NCBI GenBank assembly: GCA_023461435.1 | Contig: JAEYLC010000035.1 | Location: 1 to 60,230 of the forward strand | DNA from: Bacillota bacterium | GTDB lineage: Bacteria; Bacillota; Clostridia; Christensenellales; SZUA-584 | Reading direction: 5' to 3' | Length of the DNA: 60,230 bases | Part shown: piece by piece, positions 34,717 through 43,815 of the stretch | Numbering within the stretch: the stretch's first letter is position 1 | Layout of the letters: the number at the start of each line of letters is the position of its first letter | Translations under genes and position numbers: made by a program | The notes under the pieces: model-generated | What the model was told of the DNA's origin: nothing | The model's input: the letters and a program-made list of their open reading frames with translations, nothing else | Database searches by the model: none

Positions 34717-34745
34717 TTGATTATCATATCCGTCCGTGATATGAT
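34717..34745 (+). promoter_or_regulatory. Promoter of the MFS transporter gene
   Basis: TTGATT (34717-34722), a 17-base spacer and TATGAT (34740-34745) lie 34 bases before the start codon. Confidence 0.5.
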
Positions 34746-34778
34746 GGGTTTCATCGACAGCATACAAGGCGGCGCACT

Positions 34779-36032
34779 ATGACAGACAAGCAAAAATCGA
34801 ACCTTTATCTATTCTTTTTTTTGATCGTGGTGGTCAACATTGCGATCGGTTTCAGCGACGGACTGTTCTCCAACTATTTTAAAGACGCATACAATGTGAA
34901 CGGCTTTCAGCGCGGGCTCATCGAATTTCCAAGGGAACTGCCCGGTGTGATCGTATTCGTGCTGATCAGCGCAGCCGCCCACTTTGGCGATATCACGATC
35001 GCAGTCATCGCGCAGGGGCTGTCCGCCATCGGGCTTGCCGTGCTCGGATTCTTCACGCCGTCCTTTGCCGTCATGCTTGTGTTTCTGTTCGTCGGCTCGG
35101 TCGGATTTCACCTGTTCATGCCGCTCAAGGACAGTCTCTGCATGTCTTTGTCCGAGCCCGAAAAGCTCGGAAAACGCATGGGGCAATACGTGGGCATACA
35201 GTTCGCGGTGCTGATGGTTTGCGGCATCGCCGTGTTTTTTCTGTTCCGCTTCAACATATTCAGCTTCAAGAGCGACACCAAATGGACATTTGTGGTCGCC
35301 GCCGTGTTTTATGTTTTATCGATGCTGTTAACCGTCAAGCTAAAAAGAAATGTCGGGCAGATACGCTGCAAGCGCGAAAAAATCAAATTCATATTCCGCA
35401 AGGAGTACAAATTCTATTATCTGCTTGCCGTCGTGTTCGGCGTGCAAAAGCAGGTGATGCTTGTGTTCGGGCCGTGGGTGCTCATCGAAACGCTCGGTCA
35501 GCAGGTGGACGTGATCGTGCTGCTCGGTGTCATCGCGTCGCTGCTCGGCATGTTTTTCATGCCGCAGCTCGGCAAATGGATAGACCGACTCGGTGTGAAA
35601 AGGCTGCTTTATGTGGACGCGTTCTCGTTCATATTCGTGTATTTGTGCTATGGCTTGCTGGCCCAGTTCTTTAACGTCGGCCTTCTTGCCAAGGTGGGGC
35701 TGCCTGTGATACTCGCCTGCGCGCTGTTCGTCGTAGACCGGCTGTCTTCTCAGATGGGGATCATTCGAACGGTGTATTTAAAGTCGATCGCTATCAAGGA
35801 TTCGGATGTCACGCCCACGATTTCGCTTGCGATGATGCTCGACCATGCCGTTTCCATCGCCGTCGGCGTCACCGGCGGCCTGCTATGGGTCACCGTCGGT
35901 TCGCAGTACATTTTCTATATTGTCGCGGCGCTGTCGTTTGTCAACCTCGCAGTCGCCATTGCCGTCAAGGAACCGAGGAAGGCGGCGGGCTGCAAAACAG
36001 AGCCCGCGCTCAATGAAGCCGAAACACTATAA
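34779..36032 (+). CDS. Major facilitator superfamily transporter
   Basis: This 417-residue protein has about twelve hydrophobic helices with a central charged cytoplasmic loop (VKLKRNVGQIRCKREKIKF). The MFS signature is weak, but EKLGKRMGQYVG and WIDRLGVKRLLYVD occupy the positions of the conserved loops between helices. It should be a proton-coupled carrier, with the substrate unknown. ATG 34779 follows AAGGCGG. A strong terminator at 36059-36093 ends the transcript. There is no operon partner. Confidence 0.9.
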   Translation: MTDKQKSNLYLFFFLIVVVNIAIGFSDGLFSNYFKDAYNVNGFQRGLIEFPRELPGVIVFVLISAAAHFGDITIAVIAQGLSAIGLAVLGFFTPSFAVMLVFLFVGSVGFHLFMPLKDSLCMSLSEPEKLGKRMGQYVGIQFAVLMVCGIAVFFLFRFNIFSFKSDTKWTFVVAAVFYVLSMLLTVKLKRNVGQIRCKREKIKFIFRKEYKFYYLLAVVFGVQKQVMLVFGPWVLIETLGQQVDVIVLLGVIASLLGMFFMPQLGKWIDRLGVKRLLYVDAFSFIFVYLCYGLLAQFFNVGLLAKVGLPVILACALFVVDRLSSQMGIIRTVYLKSIAIKDSDVTPTISLAMMLDHAVSIAVGVTGGLLWVTVGSQYIFYIVAALSFVNLAVAIAVKEPRKAAGCKTEPALNEAETL

Positions 36033-36058
36033 CAGGTTTGCCTGATCAAAAGCCAGAG

Positions 36059-36093
36059 GCCGGTCATTGTAATGATCGGCTTATTCATTTTTT
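36059..36093 (+). terminator. Terminator after the MFS gene
   Basis: GCCGGTCATT and AATGATCGGC pair with a 2-base loop and one G-U pair, followed by TTATTCATTTTTT. Confidence 0.8.
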
Positions 36094-36116
36094 CACTTCT
36101 TATCCCCTTGGATTAT

Positions 36117-36147
36117 TTGACAATCCGCGCTGTGTCTGTTATATAAT
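36117..36147 (+). promoter_or_regulatory. Promoter of the MBL-fold gene
   Basis: TTGACA at 36117-36122 and TATAAT at 36142-36147 are consensus boxes, but the spacer is 19 bases, which is long. Confidence 0.4.
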
Positions 36148-36174
36148 CTATAGCTTTTGTAAGGAGAAAATTGT

Positions 36175-36917
36175 ATGAAACCATCAAACGGTATCACCGT
36201 GCTCGATATTTCCGTCACCGTGATGAATGCCCCCGCGATGATCCATCCGGTACTGATTCAGGACGAAAAAACAAATATACTTATCGACTCGACTCGGGAT
36301 ATCCGGGCGATTCGTCGCTTGAACAGCTGACCAAGGCTCTTAAAGCCGCCGACATATCGATTCCGGAGCTCGCCGGCGTGATACTCACGCATCAGGATAT
36401 TGATCATATCGGCGGCCTGTCGGCGCTCAAAGCGCAGAACCCCAACCTGAAAATCTGGGCGCATACTCTTGAAAAGCCGTATGTACAGGGCGAAAAGAAG
36501 CTCGTCAAGATATCGGCGGCCGTTATGGAAAGCCTTAAGAGGCTGCCGGAGCCAATGGGCAAGAGGCTGCTGCATGTGTTTGAAAATCCGCCGACGGCGG
36601 CGGTGGACAACACGCTGGAGGATGGCGAAATACTGCCGGTCTGCGGCGGCATCACCGTGATCCATACGCCGGGGCATACGCCCCGGCATATCTGCCTGTA
36701 TCTGGCTGCCTCCAAAATACTGATCGCGGGAGATGCGCTCACCGCAGATGAAAGCGTTCTGCATGGCCCCGTGCCTGAGCACGCCGCCAATATCGATGAA
36801 GCCATGGAATCGCTTAAAAAGCTGCTGCCGCTCGATATCGAAAGAGTCGTCTGCTACCATGGCGGCGTCGCAGAATGCGGCGCGGCGCGCATTCAGGAAA
36901 TCATCGAGGGAGCCTGA
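36175..36917 (+). pseudogene. MBL-fold metallo-hydrolase, frameshifted by a 5-base tandem duplication
   Basis: ATG 36175 follows AAGGAGA and reads MKPSNGITVLDISVTVMNAP up to ILIDS, the normal N-terminus of this family. It then runs off frame. The rest (DSGYPGDSSLEQLTKAL on) continues in another frame to 36917 with the zinc motifs LTHQDIDHIGG, HTPGHTPRH, IAGDAL and a final CYHGG. TCGAC occurs twice in tandem at 36284-36293; removing one copy joins the two frames exactly into ILIDSGYPGD. So this is a recent 5-base duplication, or an assembly error. The intact enzyme (about 245 residues) would be a soluble hydrolase of unknown substrate. Confidence 0.85.
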
Positions 36918-37039
36918 CAAAAGGTGGCGGATATCAGTGACGACCCTCATTGCAGAACAGCCATTTAACGATGCCACTTGGGTAGTTTTCGACACACAAA
37001 AAGCGGGGGGCTGCCCCGCTTTACCTGCTGACAAAGTCC

Positions 37040-37120
37040 CATATGTCATTTCGAGCGAGCTTTAGCGAAGAGAGAAATCCCATGTGCAAAGCGATTTGCC
37101 ATGGGATGCTTTCCACGCGC
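37040..37120. repeat. Dispersed repeat, family A-like
   Basis: The block reads GTCATTTCGAGCGAGC, TTTAGCGAAGAGAG, AAATCCCATG, then CCATGGGATGC. CCCATG and CATGGG can pair. It fills much of the 214-base gap between the MBL and oxidoreductase genes, in which no gene is seen. Confidence 0.5.
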
Positions 37121-37131
37121 AGTCACTTGGC

Positions 37132-38139
37132 CTATTCTTCATCCTCTTTATAAACGAGCCCCCACTCCTTGCGAAGTCTATCCATCATCCTCGCGATTTT
37201 GAGCGTCTCGTCAAGCGGCATCTCGGGCGCTTCCTTAAGCCCCTGCAAGACATATTCCTGGACGGCCTGCGCTTCATACTGGAAGCCGGTGGCCGGATAC
37301 GGCTGATAGAACACCTCGCGATCCGCGGATATCCCGCAGTCCGCATCGCCCCACGGCGCAAGCTCCGCCCTGTCCGGATGCCACCATGATTCGCCGAACA
37401 GCACCGAGCCCTCGGTCCCGCCGATGAACACACTGTTGTTAAGCTTGATGCCGATACCGTCGGACAGCACCGCGATGCGCCCGTCTTCGTATTCAAACGT
37501 GAACGTGTTGTATTCGTCCACGCCGTTCTCAATATAGGCCGCGGTGGACACCTTCACGGGGTCCGTGCCGAACATCGCAAAAGTCATCGCAAGCGGATAA
37601 ATGCCGACATCGAGCAGCGCGCCGCCCGCCATGTCGTGCGCAAAACGCCACTGCGATTTGTTGCCGGTTCCGTCGTACCCGAACATCGCGCTGATCATTT
37701 TCGGCTGGCCGATGCGGCCCAACCGCACCCATTCAAGCGCTTTCCTGAATGCCGGGAAAAACCGCGTCCACATACCCTCCATGAAAAAAACGTCCTTCTC
37801 GCCCGCCTTGGCGATCATCTTCTCGGTCAGCGCCGCATTGACGCCGAGCGGTTTCTCGCAGATCACCGCAAAGCCCGCATCCAAAAACAGCAGGACATTG
37901 TCATAATGCTGGGGGTGCGGCGTGCCGATATAAATGATGTCAAGATCGGCATCTTTGGCCATATCCTCATAGCTGCCGTAGCTTTTTGCGACGCCGTACT
38001 TTTGTGCAAACGCTTTGGCGCTCTCGACGCTGCGCGACGCGACCGCGGCTATCTGCGCGTTCTCCACCAGCTGCAGCCCCTCCGCAAACTGGCTTGAGAT
38101 GTTGCCCGTTCCAACGATTCCCCATTTGACCTGTTTCAT
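37132..38139 (-). CDS. Gfo/Idh/MocA-family oxidoreductase
   Basis: This 335-residue protein should be an NAD(P)-dependent sugar or inositol dehydrogenase. The Rossmann dinucleotide motif is KWGIVGTGNISSQFA at residues 4-18, the conserved CEKPLGVNAALTEKM contains the active-site lysine, and the second domain begins at GMWTRFFPAF. ATG 38139 follows AAGGAGG. The DeoR-type regulator gene ends 38 bases upstream in the same direction, so the pair is probably one operon for use of some carbohydrate. Confidence 0.93.
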   Translation of the reverse strand: MKQVKWGIVGTGNISSQFAEGLQLVENAQIAAVASRSVESAKAFAQKYGVAKSYGSYEDMAKDADLDIIYIGTPHPQHYDNVLLFLDAGFAVICEKPLGVNAALTEKMIAKAGEKDVFFMEGMWTRFFPAFRKALEWVRLGRIGQPKMISAMFGYDGTGNKSQWRFAHDMAGGALLDVGIYPLAMTFAMFGTDPVKVSTAAYIENGVDEYNTFTFEYEDGRIAVLSDGIGIKLNNSVFIGGTEGSVLFGESWWHPDRAELAPWGDADCGISADREVFYQPYPATGFQYEAQAVQEYVLQGLKEAPEMPLDETLKIARMMDRLRKEWGLVYKEDEE

Positions 38140-38177
38140 CGTACCCTCCTTCGACGCTTATCAATAAATGTATTCGT

Positions 38178-38936
38178 TTATTTCGCTGTCATCACATGCG
38201 CGCCGCTTTGTTCGAGCAACGCGAGCTGCTGCGCGCTGAGGCCGACATCGGTGATCAGCCCGAGCGTCTCGCGCGTGTCGGCGAAACGGCAGAGGCTTTG
38301 CCTGCCTATTTTAGACGAATCCGCCAGCACCACGCACTGCTGCGCCGCCGACAGTATCTTTCTTTTGAATCCGGCCTCCGCCACACTGCCTGTGAAAAGC
38401 TCGCCGTTTTTACCCACGGCGCTCACGCCCACAAACGCGAGATCCACGCGAAAACGGCTCAGCGCATCCTCGGCCGCCGGGCCGCGGCATGAAAGCGAAT
38501 CGGCCTTGAGCTCGCCCCCGATCATGATCACGGAAATAAAAGAGCGGCTGACCAGTTCGGTCACGATCGACACCGAATTGGACAGCGCCGTTAAATGCGC
38601 CGACGCGGGCACGCACTGAGCCAGTATATGCCCCGTCGAGCCCGAATCAAAAAACACCGTTGTGCCGTCCTTGATATATGAAAGCGCTTTGCGCGCAATC
38701 GCCAGTTTGCTGTCTTTATTCGAAACTGCCTGTGCCGCCGCTGTCTGAATCGGGCTGGCAGCCAGCATAGCGCCGCCGTGTGTGCGCACAGCCTTCCCGG
38801 CATGCACGAGCTGTTCAAGATCGCGGCGTATTGTCATTTCGGTCACACCGAAATGATGGCTCAATTGGCTGATCTCCACCTCGCCGTTCTGGCAAAGCAT
38901 ATCGAATATCTGCAGCAGTCGCTTCTCTTTGAGCAT
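38178..38936 (-). CDS. DeoR-family transcriptional regulator
   Basis: This 252-residue DeoR/GlpR-type repressor has an N-terminal winged helix (RLLQIFDMLCQNGEVEISQL, FGVTEMTIRRDLEQL) and a C-terminal sugar-phosphate-sensing domain (TVFFDSGSTG, LTALSNSVSIV, CVVLADSSKIGRQSL). Such proteins respond to phosphorylated sugars. ATG 38936 follows an AGAGGATAAGG stretch. It lies directly before the oxidoreductase gene and probably regulates it. The 250-base region upstream (38937-39192) has no gene or clear signal that I can see. Confidence 0.93.
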   Translation of the reverse strand: MLKEKRLLQIFDMLCQNGEVEISQLSHHFGVTEMTIRRDLEQLVHAGKAVRTHGGAMLAASPIQTAAAQAVSNKDSKLAIARKALSYIKDGTTVFFDSGSTGHILAQCVPASAHLTALSNSVSIVTELVSRSFISVIMIGGELKADSLSCRGPAAEDALSRFRVDLAFVGVSAVGKNGELFTGSVAEAGFKRKILSAAQQCVVLADSSKIGRQSLCRFADTRETLGLITDVGLSAQQLALLEQSGAHVMTAK

Positions 38937-39192
38937 TGCCTTATCCTCTTTATATGTCATCGTATGACGTCGTTATCCAAAATCCTTACGATTTTATTAT
39001 ACTTTATCTCAATAAGAGTGCAAGCATTGATTGGTTAAGCTTTTGTACCGGCCTGAATTATATTGTGCAATATTTTTATTTTTTATCGGTAATAATCGTT
39101 GAACTCGCTCTCACTTTATGCTAAAATTTGTTACACCTTGAAAGAAGAGCAAACCTCATCCGACAACTTTTTTATCGAAAGGGTTCTTGCCG

Positions 39193-39585
39193 GTGAACAG
39201 CCTGAAAGATGAAGTCATGAAAATCGTCAGTGAGAAGCAGCTCAATTCCGTGATGAGCAGCACCAAATGGCGGGCGCTGCAAAACGCCGTCAACGCTTTG
39301 CCTTTTCCGCCGCCGTACCAGTTAAAATGTGTGAATATCAAAGCTCCGACGCCCGAAGTGTTTGATCGTGACGTCTGGTACTGGGGGGACTGGAGCGACG
39401 AAGCGCTGACGCCTTTTTATGCGATCGAATGGATATGCGTGCGCCCCACCTACAAAAAGCACCGGGGGCGGCTTATTGATGACGCATTGATCGATGAAAC
39501 CAGCGAATTCATTTCGGCTCTGGACCGGAACGCGATTCCGTACAAAACGGACGACGGCGCTATTTTCATCTACGGCTACAGATAA
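39193..39585 (+). CDS. DUF6678 family protein
   Basis: This 130-residue soluble protein contains SSTKWRALQNAVNALPFPPP, YQLKCVN, WYWGDWSDE and IEWICVRPTY, the pattern I recall for DUF6678, a family without known function. GTG 39193 is preferred because GAAAGGG lies ten bases upstream; TTG 39187 is too close to that site. It is a single gene with its own terminator at 39617-39657. Confidence 0.75.
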   Translation: MNSLKDEVMKIVSEKQLNSVMSSTKWRALQNAVNALPFPPPYQLKCVNIKAPTPEVFDRDVWYWGDWSDEALTPFYAIEWICVRPTYKKHRGRLIDDALIDETSEFISALDRNAIPYKTDDGAIFIYGYR

Positions 39586-39616
39586 GGCGCAGCATATCAT
39601 TCATCAAATATAAAAC

Positions 39617-39657
39617 AAAGTCCTGAGAAGATGCAAAGCATTTCCTCAGGACTTTTT
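39617..39657 (+). terminator. Terminator after the DUF6678 gene
   Basis: AAAGTCCTGAG and CTCAGGACTTT are near-perfect arms, followed by TTTTGTTTGG. On the other strand a weaker T run follows, so it may also serve the convergent terminase gene. Confidence 0.8.
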
Positions 39658-39691
39658 GTTTGGCATCGAGCCAGCTTGCCTGTCAATTTTC

Positions 39692-41149
39692 TTACAGCTC
39701 GAACCCGCCCATCAGATACCCGTCCATTGTGTCCGCAGGCTTCAGTCTAAGGCCAAAAGGGTTCGGCTGCTCAGCCGCCGCAAGCGCAGGTTTGAGCTGA
39801 CGCCGCGAGCACCAGTAGCGCAGCGCGTCGGGGCTATGCGTGAGGTCGTGCGGTTCCGTCGCCACATCGCCGGGGCGGGCAGTGTCGTGCCGCAGCAGCG
39901 GCAGGCAGCGCAGCAGCGGCGTGCATGTCGAGAAAAAAATCATCTGCGGCTCGCCGTTGTCGCAGCGCAGATATTCCTTCACATTGAGCCAGCCGTCGAT
40001 GCGGCTGCTGCCCGCCTTCACCAGAGGCACGCCGCACCCGGCGAAAATCTCGGCGGCGCTGCGCCCCGTATCCTGCCGCCTGCTCCAAAGATCCGGCGGC
40101 GCGATATACTCCTCCACCGTCTCGCTTTGCGCCGCACGTATCGCGGCGGCGGCCTGCGAAACCGTGAGATCGGGCATCTCGATGCTGCGGATACAGTACG
40201 CACGTCCGCCCGGGCTCACCGCAAACCAAAGCACCGCGAGCATATCGAGCCCGTAATCGAGCGCGGCGCTCACGCGCCAGCCTTCGAACACCGCGAACGG
40301 CGCGCAGATGTGCTTCTCTTCACTGAACTCGGTGAAGAACTGCCCGGCGAACACGTTCCAGTCGCCATTGAGCCAAGCGCGACGCAGCGCGGGCTCCAGG
40401 CATTCAAGCTGGCGTACATAGCTCGCGCTCTGCTTGGCCTGCTCTTTCTTCTTCGCGAGAGTCCTGCCGTCTTTGGTCTTTTTGAACGCGGCCAGCGCTT
40501 TTTGATAGCCGTCGTCCGCTTCGAAAAGCGGCGCGTTGTCCCACACGCGCGCATGAATGAATGTGTAGTCGTCCGCGTCCTCCCCGCGCTTAAAATCGCG
40601 GTCGATGAACAGCCGCTTCACCCATGCGTGCCCCACGCCGCCCGGATTGCACGTCAAATAGACCCGCTTCGGATAGCTGCCTGTCCCGCGCACACACGCG
40701 CACAGCCAGCCGAACTGATACTCCGTCAATTGCGTGGCCTCGTCCAGAAACAGCACGTCGTATTCCTGTCCCTGATACTGCAGCACATCGTCCTCATCGG
40801 CGCAGTACCCAAGCTTGATCCGCGATCCCCACGGAAACAAAAACGCCTTGTCGTTCTCCTGATATCTGGGCCTTAAGGATTCGGGAAACCGCGAAAAAGC
40901 CACGCGTAGCTGTTTGGTATGGTTCTCATGCAGCTGCGGGAATGAGCGCCGTACGATCAGCATCTGTATGCCCGGATACTCGAACGCGAGATACGCCGCC
41001 TTGGCGCGGATCGCGTGCGATTTGCCGCCTCCCTTGGCGCCGCCATACCCCACGAACCTCGTCTTTGCCTGCAGGAATCCGGCCTGCTTTGGCGTCGGCT
41101 TTCCGAAGGTCTTAATAAGAACCGTCTCCACACTCTCGTCTCGTCTCAT
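39692..41149 (-). CDS. Phage terminase large subunit
   Basis: The large terminase subunit is the motor and nuclease that packages phage DNA. This 485-residue protein has an adenine/Walker A region (YGGAKGGGKSHAIRAK), Walker B (YDVLFLDEATQ), a coupling motif (VYLTCNPGG), and an RNase H-like nuclease domain starting at AALDYGLDM and ending with SPDALRYW. It is full length. ATG 41149 lies right after the T run of the ferredoxin terminator and lacks a proper ribosome binding site, which is odd. No portal, head or tail gene is nearby. Confidence 0.9.
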   Translation of the reverse strand: MRRDESVETVLIKTFGKPTPKQAGFLQAKTRFVGYGGAKGGGKSHAIRAKAAYLAFEYPGIQMLIVRRSFPQLHENHTKQLRVAFSRFPESLRPRYQENDKAFLFPWGSRIKLGYCADEDDVLQYQGQEYDVLFLDEATQLTEYQFGWLCACVRGTGSYPKRVYLTCNPGGVGHAWVKRLFIDRDFKRGEDADDYTFIHARVWDNAPLFEADDGYQKALAAFKKTKDGRTLAKKKEQAKQSASYVRQLECLEPALRRAWLNGDWNVFAGQFFTEFSEEKHICAPFAVFEGWRVSAALDYGLDMLAVLWFAVSPGGRAYCIRSIEMPDLTVSQAAAAIRAAQSETVEEYIAPPDLWSRRQDTGRSAAEIFAGCGVPLVKAGSSRIDGWLNVKEYLRCDNGEPQMIFFSTCTPLLRCLPLLRHDTARPGDVATEPHDLTHSPDALRYWCSRRQLKPALAAAEQPNPFGLRLKPADTMDGYLMGGFEL

Positions 41150-41184
41150 AAAAAAAAAGCGCCTCACGGCATTCCGTTTGGCGC
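41150..41184 (-). terminator. Terminator between the ferredoxin and terminase large subunit genes
   Basis: On the minus strand GCGCC...GGCGC with an inner ACGG/CCGT stem is followed by nine T running straight into the ATG of the terminase gene. It should stop transcription from the ferredoxin gene, isolating the terminase. Confidence 0.85.
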
Positions 41185-41204
41185 ATGACACTTCCTTCCT
41201 TATA

Positions 41205-41396
41205 TCAATCTTCAATGCTGATGACGCTGACCGGGCACCCTTCCGCCGCCTCGTTTGCCGCGTCCTCAGCTTCTTTGGGTATCTCATCCACATAGGCTTC
41301 GGCCAACCCGTCGTCAGCCATTCTGAAAACTTCAGGGCACGTCTCCGCACACAACTCGCAGGATATACATCCGTCTCTGTCAATTACCGCTTTCAT
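41205..41396 (-). CDS. 4Fe-4S ferredoxin
   Basis: This 63-residue ferredoxin has one clear cluster motif, CISCELCAETCP, with the fourth cysteine in EGCPVSVI. This fits a single [4Fe-4S] ferredoxin of the Clostridia/Thermotoga type. It carries electrons in the cytoplasm. ATG 41396 follows AAGGAGGGG. It sits between the terminase small and large subunit genes in the same direction, a very unusual place, with a terminator directly after it. Confidence 0.92.
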   Translation of the reverse strand: MKAVIDRDGCISCELCAETCPEVFRMADDGLAEAYVDEIPKEAEDAANEAAEGCPVSVISIED

Positions 41397-41468
41397 CTTT
41401 ATCCCCTCCTTGGAAAAATGCAGTGCTTTTCTCATATTGTACCCCAACACCTGCCGCTTATGCAAACG

Positions 41469-41921
41469 TTACTGTGCATACTTTTTGAGCCCGCCCAGAT
41501 CAAAAGGCGGCGACGCGCTCGGCGGCGCACACTCGCTCAAGGCACCCGTGGCTTCAAGCTGCTTTACGTCCATCGTTGAGGGCTTGTCCCGCTCTTCCCA
41601 ATACCGCTGGACGTGCAGCATCGCCATCTCGATGCGGCGGCTCAGCTCTTCGTTGGGCGCAGTCGCCGCGTCGCGCGCGTCCGCCTCGCAAACGTACCCC
41701 TCACGCCACAATCCGAGCAGGCTGCGCGTTACCCCCAGCGCGATGCACAGGCCCGATATGCTGTATTTCCCGGATTCCGCCGCTTCCTTGAGATACGCGT
41801 CAATGCACCGTCCAACAGCGCCCAAATCCATCTGCCACATTTCCTGTTCCTGCACGGCGTATGCGCAGCCTGTATTGTCTTTCATCTGCGTGCCGCTCAT
41901 ACGCCTTTTTCTTTTTGCCAT
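41469..41921 (-). CDS. Phage terminase small subunit-like protein
   Basis: This 150-residue protein resembles small terminase subunits of the gp3-packaging type. A helix-turn-helix region reads KYSISGLCIALGVTRSLLGL, where relatives have a PYTxxGLALALD pattern, and a helical RRIEMAMLHVQRYWEER segment follows. It would recognise phage DNA for the large subunit. ATG 41921 follows AAGGAGGAG. The C-terminus is alanine/proline-rich. The ferredoxin gene follows within 75 bases. Assignment rests on motif likeness and on the large subunit gene nearby. Confidence 0.75.
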   Translation of the reverse strand: MAKRKRRMSGTQMKDNTGCAYAVQEQEMWQMDLGAVGRCIDAYLKEAAESGKYSISGLCIALGVTRSLLGLWREGYVCEADARDAATAPNEELSRRIEMAMLHVQRYWEERDKPSTMDVKQLEATGALSECAPPSASPPFDLGGLKKYAQ

Positions 41922-42159
41922 AAACTCCTCCTTGTCTTATCCCCCATGCCGCTGATGTATTAAGTGTGTTTGTATCTTAAACCGAAATATGCCTCATTTT
42001 CGCTCAATATCTTTTTTGCACACTGCGCTTTTTTGTTTTATTATTGTATTAGTGGTGGATATATGTATAAATCGCAAAACTTTCAGCCCACAGCATATGT
42101 ATATGATGAGTTAAATTGATGGTCAGTCCCGTTCAGAACTTATTTTTAGGAGGGTAAAT

Positions 42160-43815
42160 ATGAATTGTTCGCAGTGTGGTTCCCCGATCGTTGAGGGGTC
42201 CCGTTTCTGCCAGAAGTGCGGCGCGCCGGTTCAGGAGCTGCCAAACGCGCCCGCACAGGCACCGCAGACGGCTCCTTCCCCGCAGCCGCTCAATTTCCAG
42301 CAGCCACAGCAGCCTCCCTATCAGCCGTATGCACAGCAGCCGTATGCACAGCAGCCGTATGGCGCGCCGCCATATCCCGGCGCTTTTCCGCCGAAGAAAA
42401 AGAAAACCGGTCTCATTATTGGTATTATTGCGGGCGCTGTGGTGCTGATCGGCGCAGCCTTGGCGCTTTACCTGTTTGTTTTTTCGGGTACGTCCGTGAC
42501 CGGACAATGGTATTGTGAGGAACGCGGACGGGTGCTCGTGTTCAGCGGCGAGGATACCGTCACCGGATACAGCCTGACTGGCACGGTTGATGGAAAATAT
42601 GAATATGACAAGAGCAAAAGTGAGGGAACGGTCACCGCAAACGGTACGGCTCTATCGTTTAAAGTGGAGAAAAATGAACTTGTCTTGACCGATGAGCAAA
42701 ACGACGATGAATCGACATTCTTGAAAACTGACAAAGGCGACACGGAAGAGCTTGTTTTAAGCGCTCTTCAGGGACTTTGGAGCAGCGAGGAAATCGGCGA
42801 GGTCTTGGAATTTGATAACGGGAAAATCAATGTCTATTCGGGCTACGGCGACTTTAACGGCACCTACGACTATGACATCGACAAAGGCCAGGGAACCTTC
42901 AATGCCAACGGCGCCGATTTTGAATTCTTTGCCGATTACAATGCGCTCTCCGTGACGAATACCGGCAATTATGTGAAGGCCGGAAAGGATCTTGACATCA
43001 AGGCGTTTGTCACCGAGCACGCGATGCCCCTCCTCGGAATGTGGTACGACGCCTCGGGCACATACGGCACAATTGAATTCAAAAATGACGGTACGGCATC
43101 GCTCATTATGTTCGATCAGCCGCTCATGGCGGCATACACGTTTGATATGGCTTCGGGAACCGGTACGTTCTCCACCGAAGCCACCGGTCAGACCTCCACC
43201 ATGACATATAACGACGGCACAATCGAGATCGACGGCATCAGCTACACGAAGGACTATGTGGAACAGATGGGCGCCGACGACTTACAGTCTTCCATCACCG
43301 GAACATGGTATGAAAAGACCGGGACCCTCGGTGATATCACGTTCTATGACGACGGAAGTCAGTTGATCAATTTTTACGGCCAGTCGATTACCGGAACTTA
43401 CACTTTCGATCCGATCAGCGGACAGGGGCAGATCACGTTTGACGACAACGGAACAACCACCACATGGGACTTTTCTGTTGACAGAGACGCTCTTCAGATT
43501 GAGGATACCACCTACACCCGCGACTATGTGGAACCCGTATCCGGCTCAAGCATCGTCGGTATTTGGTACGACGTGACGGGTCAGTCCGGCACGGTCACCT
43601 TCTATGAGGACAGCAGCGTGCTTTTCGAGTGCTACGGAACGATGCTTACCGGCACATATACGTTCGACGATCTGGCGGCAACCGGCTCGGTCACGATTTC
43701 AGACCCCACGGACCCTTACAACGGGACGATCACGCTCGACGGAGATTATCTGTATTTTGACAGCATACAGTACACGCGCGATTATGTGGAGCAGACCGAT
43801 TACCCGGGCCAATGA
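42160..43815 (+). CDS. Zinc-ribbon membrane protein with five DUF5640-like beta repeats
   Basis: The protein (551 residues) starts with a zinc ribbon (CSQCGSPI, CQKCGAPV), followed by a Pro/Gln/Tyr-rich linker with QQPYAQQPYAQQPYG repeats, a lysine patch and one membrane helix (about 85-108). The outer part has five repeats of about 75 residues, each beginning G(T/L/M/I)WY and holding GTYTFD and a Gly/Thr-rich strand; the later ones end (K/R)DYVE. These resemble lipocalin-like DUF5640 domains. The zinc ribbon faces inside, the repeats outside. ATG 42160 follows AGGAGGG. The function is unknown; a sensor or adhesion role is possible. Confidence 0.85.
   Translation: MNCSQCGSPIVEGSRFCQKCGAPVQELPNAPAQAPQTAPSPQPLNFQQPQQPPYQPYAQQPYAQQPYGAPPYPGAFPPKKKKTGLIIGIIAGAVVLIGAALALYLFVFSGTSVTGQWYCEERGRVLVFSGEDTVTGYSLTGTVDGKYEYDKSKSEGTVTANGTALSFKVEKNELVLTDEQNDDESTFLKTDKGDTEELVLSALQGLWSSEEIGEVLEFDNGKINVYSGYGDFNGTYDYDIDKGQGTFNANGADFEFFADYNALSVTNTGNYVKAGKDLDIKAFVTEHAMPLLGMWYDASGTYGTIEFKNDGTASLIMFDQPLMAAYTFDMASGTGTFSTEATGQTSTMTYNDGTIEIDGISYTKDYVEQMGADDLQSSITGTWYEKTGTLGDITFYDDGSQLINFYGQSITGTYTFDPISGQGQITFDDNGTTTTWDFSVDRDALQIEDTTYTRDYVEPVSGSSIVGIWYDVTGQSGTVTFYEDSSVLFECYGTMLTGTYTFDDLAATGSVTISDPTDPYNGTITLDGDYLYFDSIQYTRDYVEQTDYPGQ

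Noticed and set aside
39656..40876. A 406-residue plus-strand open frame opposite the terminase
   Set aside because: It is an antisense shadow of a gene with clear Walker and nuclease motifs, and has no ribosome binding site.
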